DNA of 55,520 bases from Xanthoparmelia taractica (Eukaryota > Ascomycota > Lecanoromycetes > Lecanorales > Parmeliaceae): assembly GCA_033085395.1 (NCBI GenBank), contig JANQBS010000254.1, positions 1 through 55,520 of the forward strand, in the 5' to 3' direction. This document shows positions 1-11,470 of this stretch, in pieces. The position numbers and the translations under genes are program-made. Positions within the stretch are counted from its first letter, which is position 1. Each line of letters opens with the position of its first letter. Under the pieces are notes generated by a model. It was not told where the DNA came from and did not search any database. It saw nothing but the letters and a program-made list of their open reading frames with translations.

Positions 1-77
1 ATATCTCATACCTTTCGGTATGGTATTCGAAAAACTAGTCCCATACCATCAAATATACCACACCTTTCCGACCCGTA
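1..77 (-). mobile_element. MITE copy 1, cut by the window edge
   Basis: This is the terminal part of the same short inverted-repeat element found whole at 6685-6959 and 10069-10310. It ends in the shared terminus ATACCACACCTTTCCGACCC followed by GTA at base 77. It also has the CATACCATCAAATATACC subterminal block and the CTTTCGGTATGGTATTC block that the 10069 copy lacks. The next eight bases, CTTATATT, would be its target duplication, but the other flank lies outside the window. It lies in the same orientation as the 10069 copy and opposite to the 6685 copy. Confidence 0.8.
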
Positions 78-117
78 CTTATATTATATTTAGATTAGCG
101 AAATAGAAGAATTCTCG

Positions 118-3100
118 AAGTTAATATAAGAAAAGAGTATTATATTATTAATACGAGAAAAGAGTATTATATTATTAATATAAGAAAAAATTATGATATC
201 TTACTTTTTCTTCTTTAAATCGTTAACTTCTTTATCTTATTAAATTTTTATCTTATTAAGCTTACGTCTATTAAAGTTATTTTCTTAATTTATAGTTTAA
301 GTATTTAAATATAACTCTTTGAATAGCGTATTTTTATTAATATATAATTTATTTATTTTTTTATAAGATATAATTAATAATAAAATAGACGAGAAGATAA
401 TAGAATTATTAAAATAAAATATAATCGTCTTATTAATTATATAATTAAAGATAGCGAATTATAAGTATTTAATTAAAATAAGTAGATCTTATAGATAAAT
501 ATGGCGCGTCGATACTTTATTACGTCGAATTGTTAATTTCGAGAGATATATCGAATTATAAGAAATCGAGAAAATAAGACGATTAGACTAAACATATAAG
601 ATCTATTAAATTTATCTTTTTTAGATATAAGAATTAGATACTAGCAATTAAAATATAAGCTAATTTTATATTATCTTAGAAATATTAATATATTAAATAT
701 CTCTATTCGTCGCTTTCGCTTAGACTACTTTATTTTATTTAATATTATTTAAAGCTTATAATATTAAAGATAGATTATCGATAAATTAATTTATTATAAA
801 ATTATTTATATTAATTAAAAAATAAATTAAATTAGCGATAGAATAAAATATTTAATAAATTAAAAGTTTAAAGCGTAAATTCGATAAGAGAAACGTTATA
901 GAAGTAATTATTAAAGATAATAAGAGAATCGTCGCAATTAGTAAGCGTTTACTTTATCTTTAATAATTTTATTAATTATTAATTAATCTTATAAAAGAAG
1001 TTACTCTTCGCTATTAAAAAAGAAAGATTTAATTATTTAAGAATAAAAAATATAAAAAAAAAAAGAATAATAATAAAGAAAAAAAGAAAAATAATAAAGA
1101 GAAGAAAGAGAATAATAATAAAGAAAAGAAGAAGAGCGATAAAGAGAAGAAGAATACGTTTCTCGATCTCGTAAAAGAAGTTATTTTATTTTATTCTTAA
1201 AAAAAGAAGCTTTAACTTAATAACGAAGAAGAGAAATAAAAGATATCTTTTATAATCTTATTTATTTTTATATTAAAAAAGACTTAAGCTTAAGAAAAGA
1301 TATCAAAAAAGAATAATAATAATATAATCTTAAATAATAATAAGAAAGAGAAGAGTTTATCTTCGCGATTAACTTTAAATAAAAAAAAAGATAAAGCGTT
1401 ATAAATAAATTTAAATTTTAAGTTAAAGTATAAGAATTTAAAGAAGAAGATTAAAATAGAAGATAATATAAAGATCGAATAGTTTAAGTTAAAGACTAAG
1501 GATTTAAAAAGTTTAAAAGAACGATTAATTCTTATTTATTATTAAACGTAATTAATTTATACTTATTGTTATCTTTAAAATAAAAATTTTTATAAATAAT
1601 TCTTAATATAAATAATTATAGAATAATATAGAATAACTTTAGACGCGAGTCGCTCGATTTATAAAAATTAATTAATTTAAGATAAAAATAAATAAGAGAA
1701 TAATAATATTTAATTTACGCTTTTCCCTCTTTTAATATTAATAATTTCTTATTTTTTAAATATATTTTCACGCGAGAAAGAGACGAAATAACGAAATCTT
1801 AGAAAATAATATAAGAATTAAAAAGATAAGAGCTACACTTATTAAAATATAATCTAGATTTTTTATTAATATAAACTAAATTCTAGATAATAATAGTCTT
1901 TAATATAATCTTTTTTAAGATTTATTTATATATCGCGTATCGCGAGATAGCGAAGTATTGGAAAATCGCTTCTAGATTAACGTAGACTACTCGATATTTA
2001 TCTATATTAATCAAAGAAATATCTTAGCTATTTAATATTAAATATTCTATAAATTTATTTTAATACTCGTATTCTTATATAGAAAGACTCGATATATAAA
2101 AAATAAAGTCTAAGTTAAACTTAATCGTATTTTTAATATTATTCGTATTATACGAGAATTAAAAAAAAGAATAGTCTAAGCTAATTAAATTCGAATAGAT
2201 TAAAGCTCTAAAGATAGAGCTTATTTATATCTATATCACGATAGATAAGAAAGATATCTTATATACGTATAATTATAAGAAATATTAAACGAAGTTAATA
2301 ATTAATAAGGCGAATTAATTTTAGGAGAAATAGGAGAAGAAGATCGTTTTTATCTCGTTATATACTTAATTATTTAGAATTAAAGCCCGTCTCTTATGCG
2401 AAGAGATTAAGAATAAATATAATTATAAATTATATAAGCTTATATTTTATTTAAGCTAAATTATTAGAGATAAGTTTATTATTAATAAGTTAATTACGAT
2501 AAGAAAGTATTAAATCCTAACGAATCTAAATATACGATATTTAAACTTTAGATTCTTTAAGATATATATATCAAATACTCTAATTAATTCTATATCGATA
2601 GATATCTTAATTATTTTAATGTCTTATATAATTCGATATAAAAGAATAATTTAATTTATATAATGTATTTATATAGATCGATATATATTTAAAAGATGGG
2701 CGTCGAAATAACTACATTAATTCGAAAGAATATAGAAATTAATAATAGTAATTTTAGAAGAATTACAGTAGATTTCGAATAGATTTTATTATTCTTTATA
2801 TTTCGTCGAAGTAAATATTTATAATAATTTAAACACTCGCTAATAGTCTTATCTAAATTAAAATATATAACGTATTAAATTTCTTTTCTCGAGAATTACG
2901 AGTAAATTAAATAAAAAATAAATAAGATTTAAATTAAAGATATATAATAAAAGTTAAAGATAATCGTTAATTAGTGAAAGCTTAAATTAATAGCGATTCG
3001 AGGGTCGAAACTCACGAAGATAATCGATAATATATTTAAAGAATACTCTAAAAAGCTTAAAATAGTAATTAACTTATCATAAATAACGAAGTATTAAATT

Positions 3101-3860
3101 AAAAATTTAAATATAAGCTTCTAATATTATTAGATTAAAAAAAATAATTAAATTAAGGCGCGTAATCTTATAATAAAAGACTTAAAGAATATTATCGCGA
3201 ACTCTTCGAAAATTTAATGAATTTAAGATTATATTATTATAAGACTTCAATTCGAAGAGAAGATCGTTATCGTGATATAATTCTATCTAATAATAGATAT
3301 AATTAATAAAATATATTCTATTTTCTTACTACGCGTCTTTTCTCTTTCGTATTATATTATTAATAATAATAATTTATATATATAAAATAGAGAATTATAT
3401 TTAGAGAAAGTTATATTAATTAATATATAGTAAATTAATAAAATAAAGATAACTTCGAAAGAGCGTAAGTTAATCTCTTCGATATTCTATTTTATATAAA
3501 GCTTCGATAAATCGTAAACGAGAGAAAATAATTAAGAGTTTTTAAGATTATTTAAATATCTCGAAATCGATTATAATATATAAATAAAACTTTAGATTAA
3601 ATATCTTAATCGCTAATATTCGAGTTATTAAATTCGATATTAATTTAATTAGAGCTAATAAAATAATATTAATAAAGCTTAATTTCTCGATATAGATAGA
3701 GACTTAGCTCTATGCGCGAGAGTATCGCTTAAGTTAAACGCGTAAGATATATATATATAGATTAATTTATCTTAATATATTATAAGAGAAAGCGATATTA
3801 AATTAATAAATTATAACGATAAGGTTTACTTCGAAAATATATAATTTTAAAGTTATAGAA
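118..3860. repeat. RIP-degraded repeat, direct copy 1 (unidentified element)
   Basis: This is a very AT-rich stretch with hardly any CpA or TpG but with CpG kept, the pattern left by RIP. It aligns in the same direction with about 4850-8960. Anchors include AAATAAGTAGATCTTATAG at about 476 against about 5188, the Lys/Glu-coding purine tract at about 1040-1150 against about 5820-5920, the TATATATCGCG site at about 1930 against 6673, and the GCTCTATGCGCGAGAGTATC block at about 3710 against about 8810. The 5' end holds two near-identical 27-bp tandem units (122-175) and a third diverged unit. The first half of both copies shows a Lys-rich stretch like a retroelement gag, but no diagnostic reverse transcriptase, integrase or transposase motif could be read. 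The family is not assigned. Confidence 0.75.
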
Positions 3861-4849
3861 ATAAGTAATAATAAGAAAAAAGAAGTAATCTAAAAGAATT
3901 AATTATATAACGTATTAATAGATAAGATTAATCGAATTATAATATAACATTATAATAATAAATACTTTAATTAATTAATTTATCTATATTAAAAGACCTA
4001 AAGATTAAAGCTATATTATTAACTTTAAAGACTACGTACGTAGAAGTTATAATAGAAATAAGACTATAGAATTTAATTTCGATATTATTCCTTAATTATA
4101 AATAATATAATTAATATACGCAAAAGTTATAATTAAAATAATACTACGAAGCTTAATATTTAAGAGTTATAATAAAATAATAGAGTATATTTAAATATTT
4201 AGCGATTTATATAATTAAAGACTTAAGTAAAGCGCGCGTATTTTTTATAATTAAGCTAAAATTAGATTATAATTTAATTTAATCTTTATTAATTAGAAGT
4301 TAAAATTTAGAATTAAATCTAAATAAACGCTTAATAAAAAAAAAGAATATTTAAGATTTAATTTATTAGTTAAAAAAAATTAGACGCTAATTCTAATTTA
4401 AATTTAGCGCTATTATCTTAAAAATAATATTACGCCTAATATTTTATTTCTATTATTCTTTTTTATTCTTACTTATTCTAATATTTACTTATTTATTTAT
4501 TTTTAAATAAATTTATAATAATAATATCTTTTAATTATAATATCTTAGTTAAAGATTAAATTAAAGCTTATATTATAAAAGAGCTTAAATTAATAAGAGT
4601 AGATAAGTAAAAAGCATTAATAATAATCGTATATATATTATTTTATATAAGTAACTTACTTTAAATAAACTTTAGCGATTTATTAGCGAAAGAAGAATTA
4701 AATCTTATTAATAATAAATTTATTAAATCTTATCTTAAGATATTCGATAATAAGTCTAATAATTAAACTATTAAAGCTACTTAAGACTTAATCAAGTAAT
4801 ATAAGATTAAATCTTTAATTATATCGCGATTAGCGAGATTAAAGAATTA
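3861..4849. repeat. AT-rich RIP-type sequence between the two repeat copies
   Basis: This stretch has the same composition as its flanks (very low CpA and TpG). It does not match the second repeat copy, which departs at about 8960. It may be the 3' part of copy 1 that copy 2 lacks, or separate debris. No open frame of useful length is present, and no gene is called. Confidence 0.5.
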
Positions 4850-5573
4850 TTTAAATTAATATAAGAGAAGAGCACGATATCTAAGATTATTAAAATACTA
4901 TCTCGAAGCGATTTCTTATCTTTATTTTTCTCTATTAAATCTTTCGCTCTTTTATCTTATCTCTTCGAGCTTATATATCTTAAAATACTTTTTTTAAATT
5001 TATAATCCGAGTCTTAAAATATAATATTATAAATATAATATTATTAATTGAATATAGTTTTTTTACGCTTTTTTAAAATTTTATAAATAATAAAATAAAC
5101 GAGGAGATCGTAATATTTATAAAATTAAAGTATAATCGCCTAATCGATTACTTAATTAGAGATAATAAATTACGATTATCGAATTATAATAAGTAGATCT
5201 TTTAGATAGATATTGAGCGACGATATTTTATTATATTAAATCGTTTATTTAGAGAGATATATCAAACGATAAGAAATCAAGAAGACGAAGTTATTCGATT
5301 AAATATATATAATCTATTAAGCTTATTATATATAAATATAATAATTAGATATTAATAATTAGAATATAGATCGACTTTATACTCTCTTAAAAATCTTAAT
5401 ATATTAAATATCTTTATTTATCGCTTCGACTTAGACTTCTCTATTATTTATATTCGACTTAAAATTATCTAGAGCTCTTATTAAGAAAGATATATCGTTA
5501 TTAAAATAATTTATTATAATATTATTTATATTAACGACGAATTAAAAAGAGAAATAAATTAAAAAAATATAAT

Positions 5574-5630
5574 ATAAATTAATTAATAGAATATAAATTA
5601 ATTAATAGAATATAAATTAATTAATAGAAT
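5574..5630. repeat. 19-bp tandem repeat, three units
   Basis: ATAAATTAATTAATAGAAT is present three times head to tail (5574-5592, 5593-5611, 5612-5630). Copy 1 of the surrounding repeat lacks this triplication, so it probably arose by slippage after the two copies separated. Confidence 0.85.
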
Positions 5631-6684
5631 AAAATCTAAAGCGTAAATTTAATAAGAAATAAGTTATAAAAGTAATTATCGCTATAGATATCGAAGAGAA
5701 AGATTTTAAAAAGATTATTATAAATAATAAGCGTTTACTTCTTCTCTATCGATTTTATTAAATATTAATTAATCTTATAAAAGAAGCTACTTCTCGCTAT
5801 TAAAAAAGAAAGATTTAATTATTTAATAATAAAGAATATAAAGAAAAGAAAAAAAGTAATAAAGAGAAGATAAAGAGCGATAAAGAGAAGAAGAAGAGTA
5901 ATAAAAAAAAGAAGAATACGCTTTTCAATCTCGTAGAAGAAGTTATTTTATCTTATTTTTAAAAAAAAGTCGCTTTAATTTAGCGACGAAGAAGAGAAAT
6001 AAGAGATATCTTTTACGATTTTACTTATTCTTATATTAAATTAATATTAAAAAAAGAATTTAAAAATAAATAAGCGAATTATAATCTTATGTAATAAGAA
6101 GAAAGTAAAGAGTTTAGGTGCGCGTTTAAAATTAGATAAAAAAAAAATATCGTAGATAAACTTAGATATTAAATCGAAATATAAGAATTTAGAGAAAAGT
6201 ATAAGAATAGCGAATAATTTAAAGAGATAATATAAGCTAAAGATCGAGAATTTAAAAAAGCTAAAAGAACGATTAGTCTTTATCTATTAAAAACGTAATT
6301 AATATATATTTATCGTTATCTTTAAAATAAAATATCTTATAAATATTTCTCGATGCGAGTAACTTCGCGATAATTAAAAGACACTTTAGACGCGAGTCGC
6401 TTAATTCGTAAAAATCGATCTATTTAAGATAGAAATAAAAATATAAATATAAATATTTAAACTACGCTATTTCCTCTTTTAATATTAATAATATCTTATT
6501 TTTAAATATATTAATACGCAAAAAAAAATCGTAATAACGATATATTAAAAGACGATATAAGCTTAAAAAGATAGGAGTATTACTTATTAGAATATAATCT
6601 ATATCTCTTATTAATATAGGCTAAATTCTAGATACTTATAATCTTTAATATAGTTCTTTTCGAGATTCACTTATATATCGCGCG

Positions 6685-6959
6685 TATGGGTCGGAAAGGT
6701 GTGGTATATTTGATGGTATGGGACCAGTTTTTTGAATACCATATCGAAAGGTATGGGATATCCCATACTTCCATTGGGTTTTTAATAAATATATTATATA
6801 ATATTTTTTTATATTCTAAAAATACGTAAAAAGCTTAAGCGAACGCTTATATAATTATAAAATTCTATAAATAGATTAAAAAGATATAATTTTTTAAAAA
6901 AAGTTGAAAAAAGTTGAAAACGACTATGTTCAACAGATACCACACCTTTCCGACCCGTA
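6685..6959 (+). mobile_element. MITE copy 2, complete, 275 bp, 8-bp target duplication
   Basis: The left end TATGGGTCGGAAAGGTGTGG is an inverted match, with one transition, to the right end that finishes CCGACCCGTA. The flanks are direct repeats of ATCGCGCG (6677-6684 and 6960-6967). The homologous position in repeat copy 1 (1932-1939, ATCGCGTA) is an empty site with one copy of the octamer, which supports both the element ends and the 8-bp duplication. An 8-bp duplication points to a hAT-type transposase acting in trans; the element has no coding capacity. A subterminal palindrome reading GGGATATCCC lies near 6755. The ends keep CpA dinucleotides that the host sequence has lost, so the insertion appears younger than most RIP here, or too short to be a RIP target. 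Confidence 0.85.
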
Positions 6960-7644
6960 ATCGCGCGTCGCGAGATAAAGAAATATCACGCTATCTCGTT
7001 AGAATTAAGAGAAGCTATTCATTATTTATTTATCTTTATTATTAATAGTCGAAGAATTATTAATACTATTATATTCTCAACGAATTACTTTTAATATTTA
7101 TATCTTTATATCGAAAGATTAAACGTTTAATTAACGAACTTAAAATCGAGCTCGATTATAATATTAATATTACTCGTAATTACACGAGAATTAAAAAATA
7201 GAGTAAATTAAATTAATCGAATCTAATAAGATAAAAGTCTTAAAAGTAGAGCTAATTTATATTTACACGACTACGAATAAATAGAATATTTCTTTTACTT
7301 AAAAAGAAAATTATTAATAGAAGTTAATAATAAATAAAAAAAATAAGCTTTAGAAGAATTAGAAGAAAAAGATTGTTTTAATCTCTTCGCATATCTAATT
7401 ACTTAGAATATATTCTACTTAAGCTAAATTATTAGGAACGAGTTTATTACTAATAAGTTAATCACGATAAGAATATATTAGATTCTAACGAATCTAAATA
7501 CATGATATTCGAACTTTAAACTCTTTAAGAGATATATATCGAATATTCTAATTAATTTTATATCGATAAACGTCTTAATTATTTTAATAGTCTTATATAA
7601 TTCGATATAAAAGAACAATTCGATTTATATAATATACTTATACA

Positions 7645-7785
7645 TGTCACGAACGAATGGACGTGTAGTGGGATTGACTGCTTCCATTGTTCAAATATGC
7701 TACGAATGCTCTGAAAACTCTTCTCCGAAGCAACATTGGTCCACACCGGCTTGGCATTCGGAGAGCACATGCCAAAACCGTGACA
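7645..7785. mobile_element. 141-bp TG...CA element, probable solo LTR or LTR-like MITE
   Basis: This short segment of normal base composition, rich in CpA and TpG, sits inside AT-rich debris. It begins TGTCACG and ends CGTGACA, and is flanked by direct ATACA repeats (7640-7644 and 7786-7790). Repeat copy 1 has the corresponding empty site at 2671-2675 (ATATA). TG...CA ends with a 5-bp duplication are the hallmark of LTR integration, and many fungal gypsy LTRs start with similar TGTCACG or TGTAACG termini (known for the families). At 141 bp it would be an unusually small solo LTR, so a TRIM/SMART-like element or a small DNA MITE is also possible. The short open frame crossing it is not considered a gene. 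Confidence 0.7.
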
Positions 7786-8960
7786 ATACAGATCGATACG
7801 TATTCGAAAGATAAGCGTCGAAATAATTATACTAATTGAAAAGAATATAGAAATTAATAATTATAATTTTAAAAGAATCACAGTAGATTTCGAATAGATT
7901 CTATTACTCTTGATATTTCGTCGGAACGAGTATTTTTAATAGTCTAGTTACTCGCTAATAATCTTATTTATCTTAAATTATACAATTTATTAAATTTGTT
8001 TTCTCGATAATTACGAGTAAATAATATAGTAAATAAATAAGTCTTCGATTATAGAGATATAACGAGAATTATAGATAGCGATTAAAGAATAAGAATTTAA
8101 AATCTTAGCGACGCGAAGACTAAGATCTACGAAGATAATTAATAATATCTTCAAAGAATACTTTAGAAATCTTAGAATAATAGTTATCTTATTATAGATA
8201 GCGAAGTATTAGATTAAAAATTTAAAAATAGACTTTTAATATAGAGAGATTAAAGAGAGCGATTACGATTAAAGCGAGTAATTTTATAATAAAGAATTTA
8301 AATAATATCGTCGCGAGCTCTTAAAAAATTTAATAACTCTAAGATAATATTCTTATAAAGCTATAATCTATAGAGAAGCTCGTTTTTATAATACGATCTA
8401 TCTAATAATAGATGAAATTAATAAAATATATTTTATTTTTCTTATTACGCGTCTTTTCTCTTTCGTTCTATATTATTAATAATAATCGCGTATATAAGAT
8501 AGAGAATTATATCTAAGGGAAGTTATACTAATTAATATATAGTAGAATAATAGAAGAGCGATAGATTCGAGGGAGCGTAAGCAAATCTCGTCTATATTCT
8601 ATTTTATATAAAGCTTTAAGACGCGAAAAAAAATAATTAAGAATTATTAAGAATATCTAAACATTATTAAAATAAGAAGAATATATAGATAAAAGATTAA
8701 ATGAAATATCTCAATAGCTAATACGCGAGTGATTAAGATTAATAATAATTTATCTAGAGATAATTAGATAATATTAATAGAGTCTCTCTTCGGCGAATTT
8801 AAAAGACTTAGCTCTATACGCGAAAGTATCGCTTAAATTAAACGCGCGAGATTCGCGTATATAGATTAATCTATCTTGATATATTATAAGAGCAAGTAAT
8901 ATTAGATTAATAAATTAAAATAATGCGGCCTTTACTTCTAAGATATATAATTTTAACGTG

Positions 8961-9140
8961 AACTATAGTAATAGATATAAGTATTAAGATAGATAGTGAG
9001 GCTAAAATCTAGATTATAGATATTAGATTCTAGAAATAAGAATCTAGTCTAAAATCTAGTAGCTAGAATCAAGATATATTTATAGTCTTTTATATATTAC
9101 TAGTAACTATATTAGATACGAAAATAAAAAGTTGCTAAAA
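8961..9140. repeat. Short palindrome-rich segment at the junction of two repeats
   Basis: This lies between the end of repeat copy 2 and the gypsy remnant. It contains many overlapping CTAG/CTAGA words, among them the inverted pair AGATTCTAG and GAATCTAG around 9025-9050. No coding or element boundary can be assigned with confidence. Confidence 0.4.
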
Positions 9141-11470
9141 GCGCTCTAAGAAGCTCTGGGCTAAATCTATAGCTAAAATTTAGCGAGCTAATATTCTAAA
9201 TTGCAGATGTAATATATAACGAGATAAGATATTCTAGCTATATTTATATTCATAAGAAGCTTATTAATAATCTCTATATCTTTATTATAACTATTAAGCT
9301 ATATAAATATCTACGTTACTACTCTTACTATTAATTGCATTAAACTTCGCGATATATATTATATAAATCGCTATAATTTATCTATACGTCTAATAGATTA
9401 TTTTATTTTATTATAATTAACTTTATTTTAACTTTATTAAAGACTTTAATTGAAGAAGATTAGACTATATTAATTACTAATAAATTTAATAAAGTCATTA
9501 TCTTTATATTAGACTATATTAAATAAGACGACTTATAGTAAGTATATCGCTTATTATATCGTCTATTATTACTTAATTAAGATATCTTATAAATCGTTAT
9601 CTTCGATCGTAATCGTTGTTTTATTAAAGAGATATAATAATAAATTCTAAAGAAGCTTAAAATCGATCTCTTTTATTTTATTATATAATACTCTTAGATC
9701 GATAATTAGTCTAAGAAATTCAATAAGATAACTAAGATTATATTACGATACTTTATTCTTATAGTAACGAAATAATTATTAATACAATTATAAATATTTT
9801 TAATACTTAATAACTTAATTAAATATAGCTTAATTTATCTCGCTTCTATAAAAGTACTCTATAACTTTAAGATTAAAGAATTACTAAATCTATTAAATAT
9901 TAATAATCTTAATCTTAGTAATCTTATTAAAGTAACTTCGTAAAATATTAATATATCTATTATTAGTACTTATTAAGAATCGTCTTTATTAGCACTTACA
10001 ACGTTAATATCGTTTATTTTATAAGTATTATTAAAGTCTTTCGTAACGAGTATTAATCGTATCGTTATTACGGGTCGGAAAGGTGTGGTATCTGTTGAAC
10101 ATAGTCGTTTTCAACTTTTTTTCAACTTTTTTTTAAAAAATTATATCTTTTTAATCTATTTATAGAATTTTATAATTACATAAGCGTTCGCTTAAGCTTT
10201 TTACGTTATTTTAGAATATAAAAAAATACTACGTAATATATTTATTAAAAACTCAATGGAAGTATGGGATATTCCATACCATCAAATATACCACACCTTT
10301 CCGACCCGTAATCGTTATTATAAGAATTTCACTAAAGTTTTTAATAATCAGCGCGTTCTTAATAAATTATTAATCTAAATATATCGATATATAAGATATT
10401 CTTATATTCGTATTTCTTAAAATAAAGAAGTACTATAACTCGAAGTATAAATTAATATTCTTTAAGATTAACGACTTCGTATACTTACGTTTTTATCGAG
10501 GTTACGAAATAATTAAAATATAATTTCGTAAGCTAAAATAATAGTTCGCTAAATTATTTAAGATATTAGAATATATTAATAGACTAGTATATCAACTTAA
10601 GCTATTATCTATTATAAAGATTTATAATATTATATCTATAATATATCTCGAATTAGTTATCGTATTAGCTATAAACTCTTATAAGCGTTAATCTATCGTA
10701 TTATTATTTATTATAATCGATAATGAGAAAGAGTATAAAGTCGAATATTTTCTTAGAAAACGTTAACGTCGATTTGAACGTGCTAAGTACGCTATTATAT
10801 AATATTTAATTCGCTAAAAGAGATATAATTTATAGAATAATTAATAAATATTAGTATAATAGTTAATTAATGTATTTAAGTTAATTAATAATTTTAAAAA
10901 AGCTTATAATAATATATTAGAACTAACTTAGTACTTAACTTAAGCATATATATATTTAGCTATAATTATTACTATCGAGACGATAATCTTTATTATTTAT
11001 AAATAACTATTATAATTATAATCTTAAGAAAGTCTTTCGTAAACGTCTTTCTAGCTCTTGGCTAGAAAAAGAAGCTAAGGAAGCTATGTCCGTACTGGTA
11101 CTAGCATAACTAGACGTGAGTACTTATTCTCCGAGCTCTCCCATATTTTCTAATTAATCTTCTTCCACTCAATTAATTAGTACTTGTACTTATTATCTTT
11201 CTTTTATAATGTTAATTATTTTTCTCTTAATCTATAAATCGATTATAATATCTTCGCTTAGGAAAAAAAAGTATAAATTCTTTTAAATTCTCTAAAAGTT
11301 AGCCTATATATTATTAATTATACTACTATTACTATTTAATCTTATATTATTATAAATTCTATTATATATTATCACTACGAAAAGATTTTCCTAGCTCTTT
11401 TCTTAATAGTACTATTAGTATAGCGAATAAGAAGGTACTTATTCTCCCGCCTCTCGACAGGTTCTCATTG
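9141..11470 (+). pseudogene. RIP-ruined Ty3/gypsy retrotransposon, integrase to chromodomain
   Basis: Reading the plus strand and treating in-frame TAA/TAG as mutated Gln/Trp codons gives a recognisable gypsy Pol C-terminus. The integrase core lies at about 9440-10040, with the VIFDRNRCF stretch standing for the family's ISDRDxxF, followed by LRYFILIVT and LASIKVLYN. The integrase C-terminal module is at about 10450-10640 (KINDFVYLRFYRGYEI, matching the family's GDLVYLRLHRGY). A chromodomain-like end is at about 10735-10925 (YKVEYFLRKR, then RRFERAKYA and a QYLIRxKRY-like stretch). No reverse transcriptase or 5' half is visible, so the copy is truncated. A MITE is inserted at 10069-10310. AGTACTTATTCTCC-like words near 11116 and 11433 may mark LTR-proximal sequence. 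It is a non-functional relic. Confidence 0.75.
10069..10310 (-). mobile_element. MITE copy 3, complete, 242 bp, 8-bp target duplication
   Basis: This copy is the reverse orientation of the 6685 copy. It begins TACGGGTCGGAAAGGTGTGG and ends in CCGACCCGTA, flanked by direct ATCGTTAT repeats (10061-10068 and 10311-10318). That octamer fits the hAT target pattern nTnnnnAn. Compared with the 6685 copy it lacks about 35 bp of the subterminal region. The missing piece is bounded by CCATACC words, so deletion between short direct repeats is the likely cause. It interrupts the gypsy polyprotein between the integrase core and its C-terminal module. Confidence 0.85.

Larger units (their letters stand above)
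4850..8960. repeat. RIP-degraded repeat, direct copy 2, carrying two later insertions
   Basis: This is the second copy of the element at 118-3860. It is interrupted by a 275-bp MITE (6685-6959) and a 141-bp LTR-like element (7645-7785). Removing them and their target duplications restores colinearity with copy 1. A private 19-bp unit, ATAAATTAATTAATAGAAT, is repeated three times in tandem at 5574-5630. Differences from copy 1 are mainly C/T and G/A transitions, as expected from independent RIP of duplicated sequence. Copy 2 stops matching at about 8960, where sequence joined to a gypsy element begins. Confidence 0.75.

Noticed and set aside
6685..6959. TA target duplication (Tc1/mariner) for the TACGGGTCGG MITE
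   Set aside because: TA does occur at both ends, but the empty site in the other repeat copy matches an 8-bp duplication and would need an extra 10-bp loss under the TA model.
7579..7770. 63-codon minus-strand frame in the AT-rich region
   Set aside because: It exists only because the 141-bp TG...CA insert is not RIP-mutated; most of it lies inside that element and its end runs into RIP debris.
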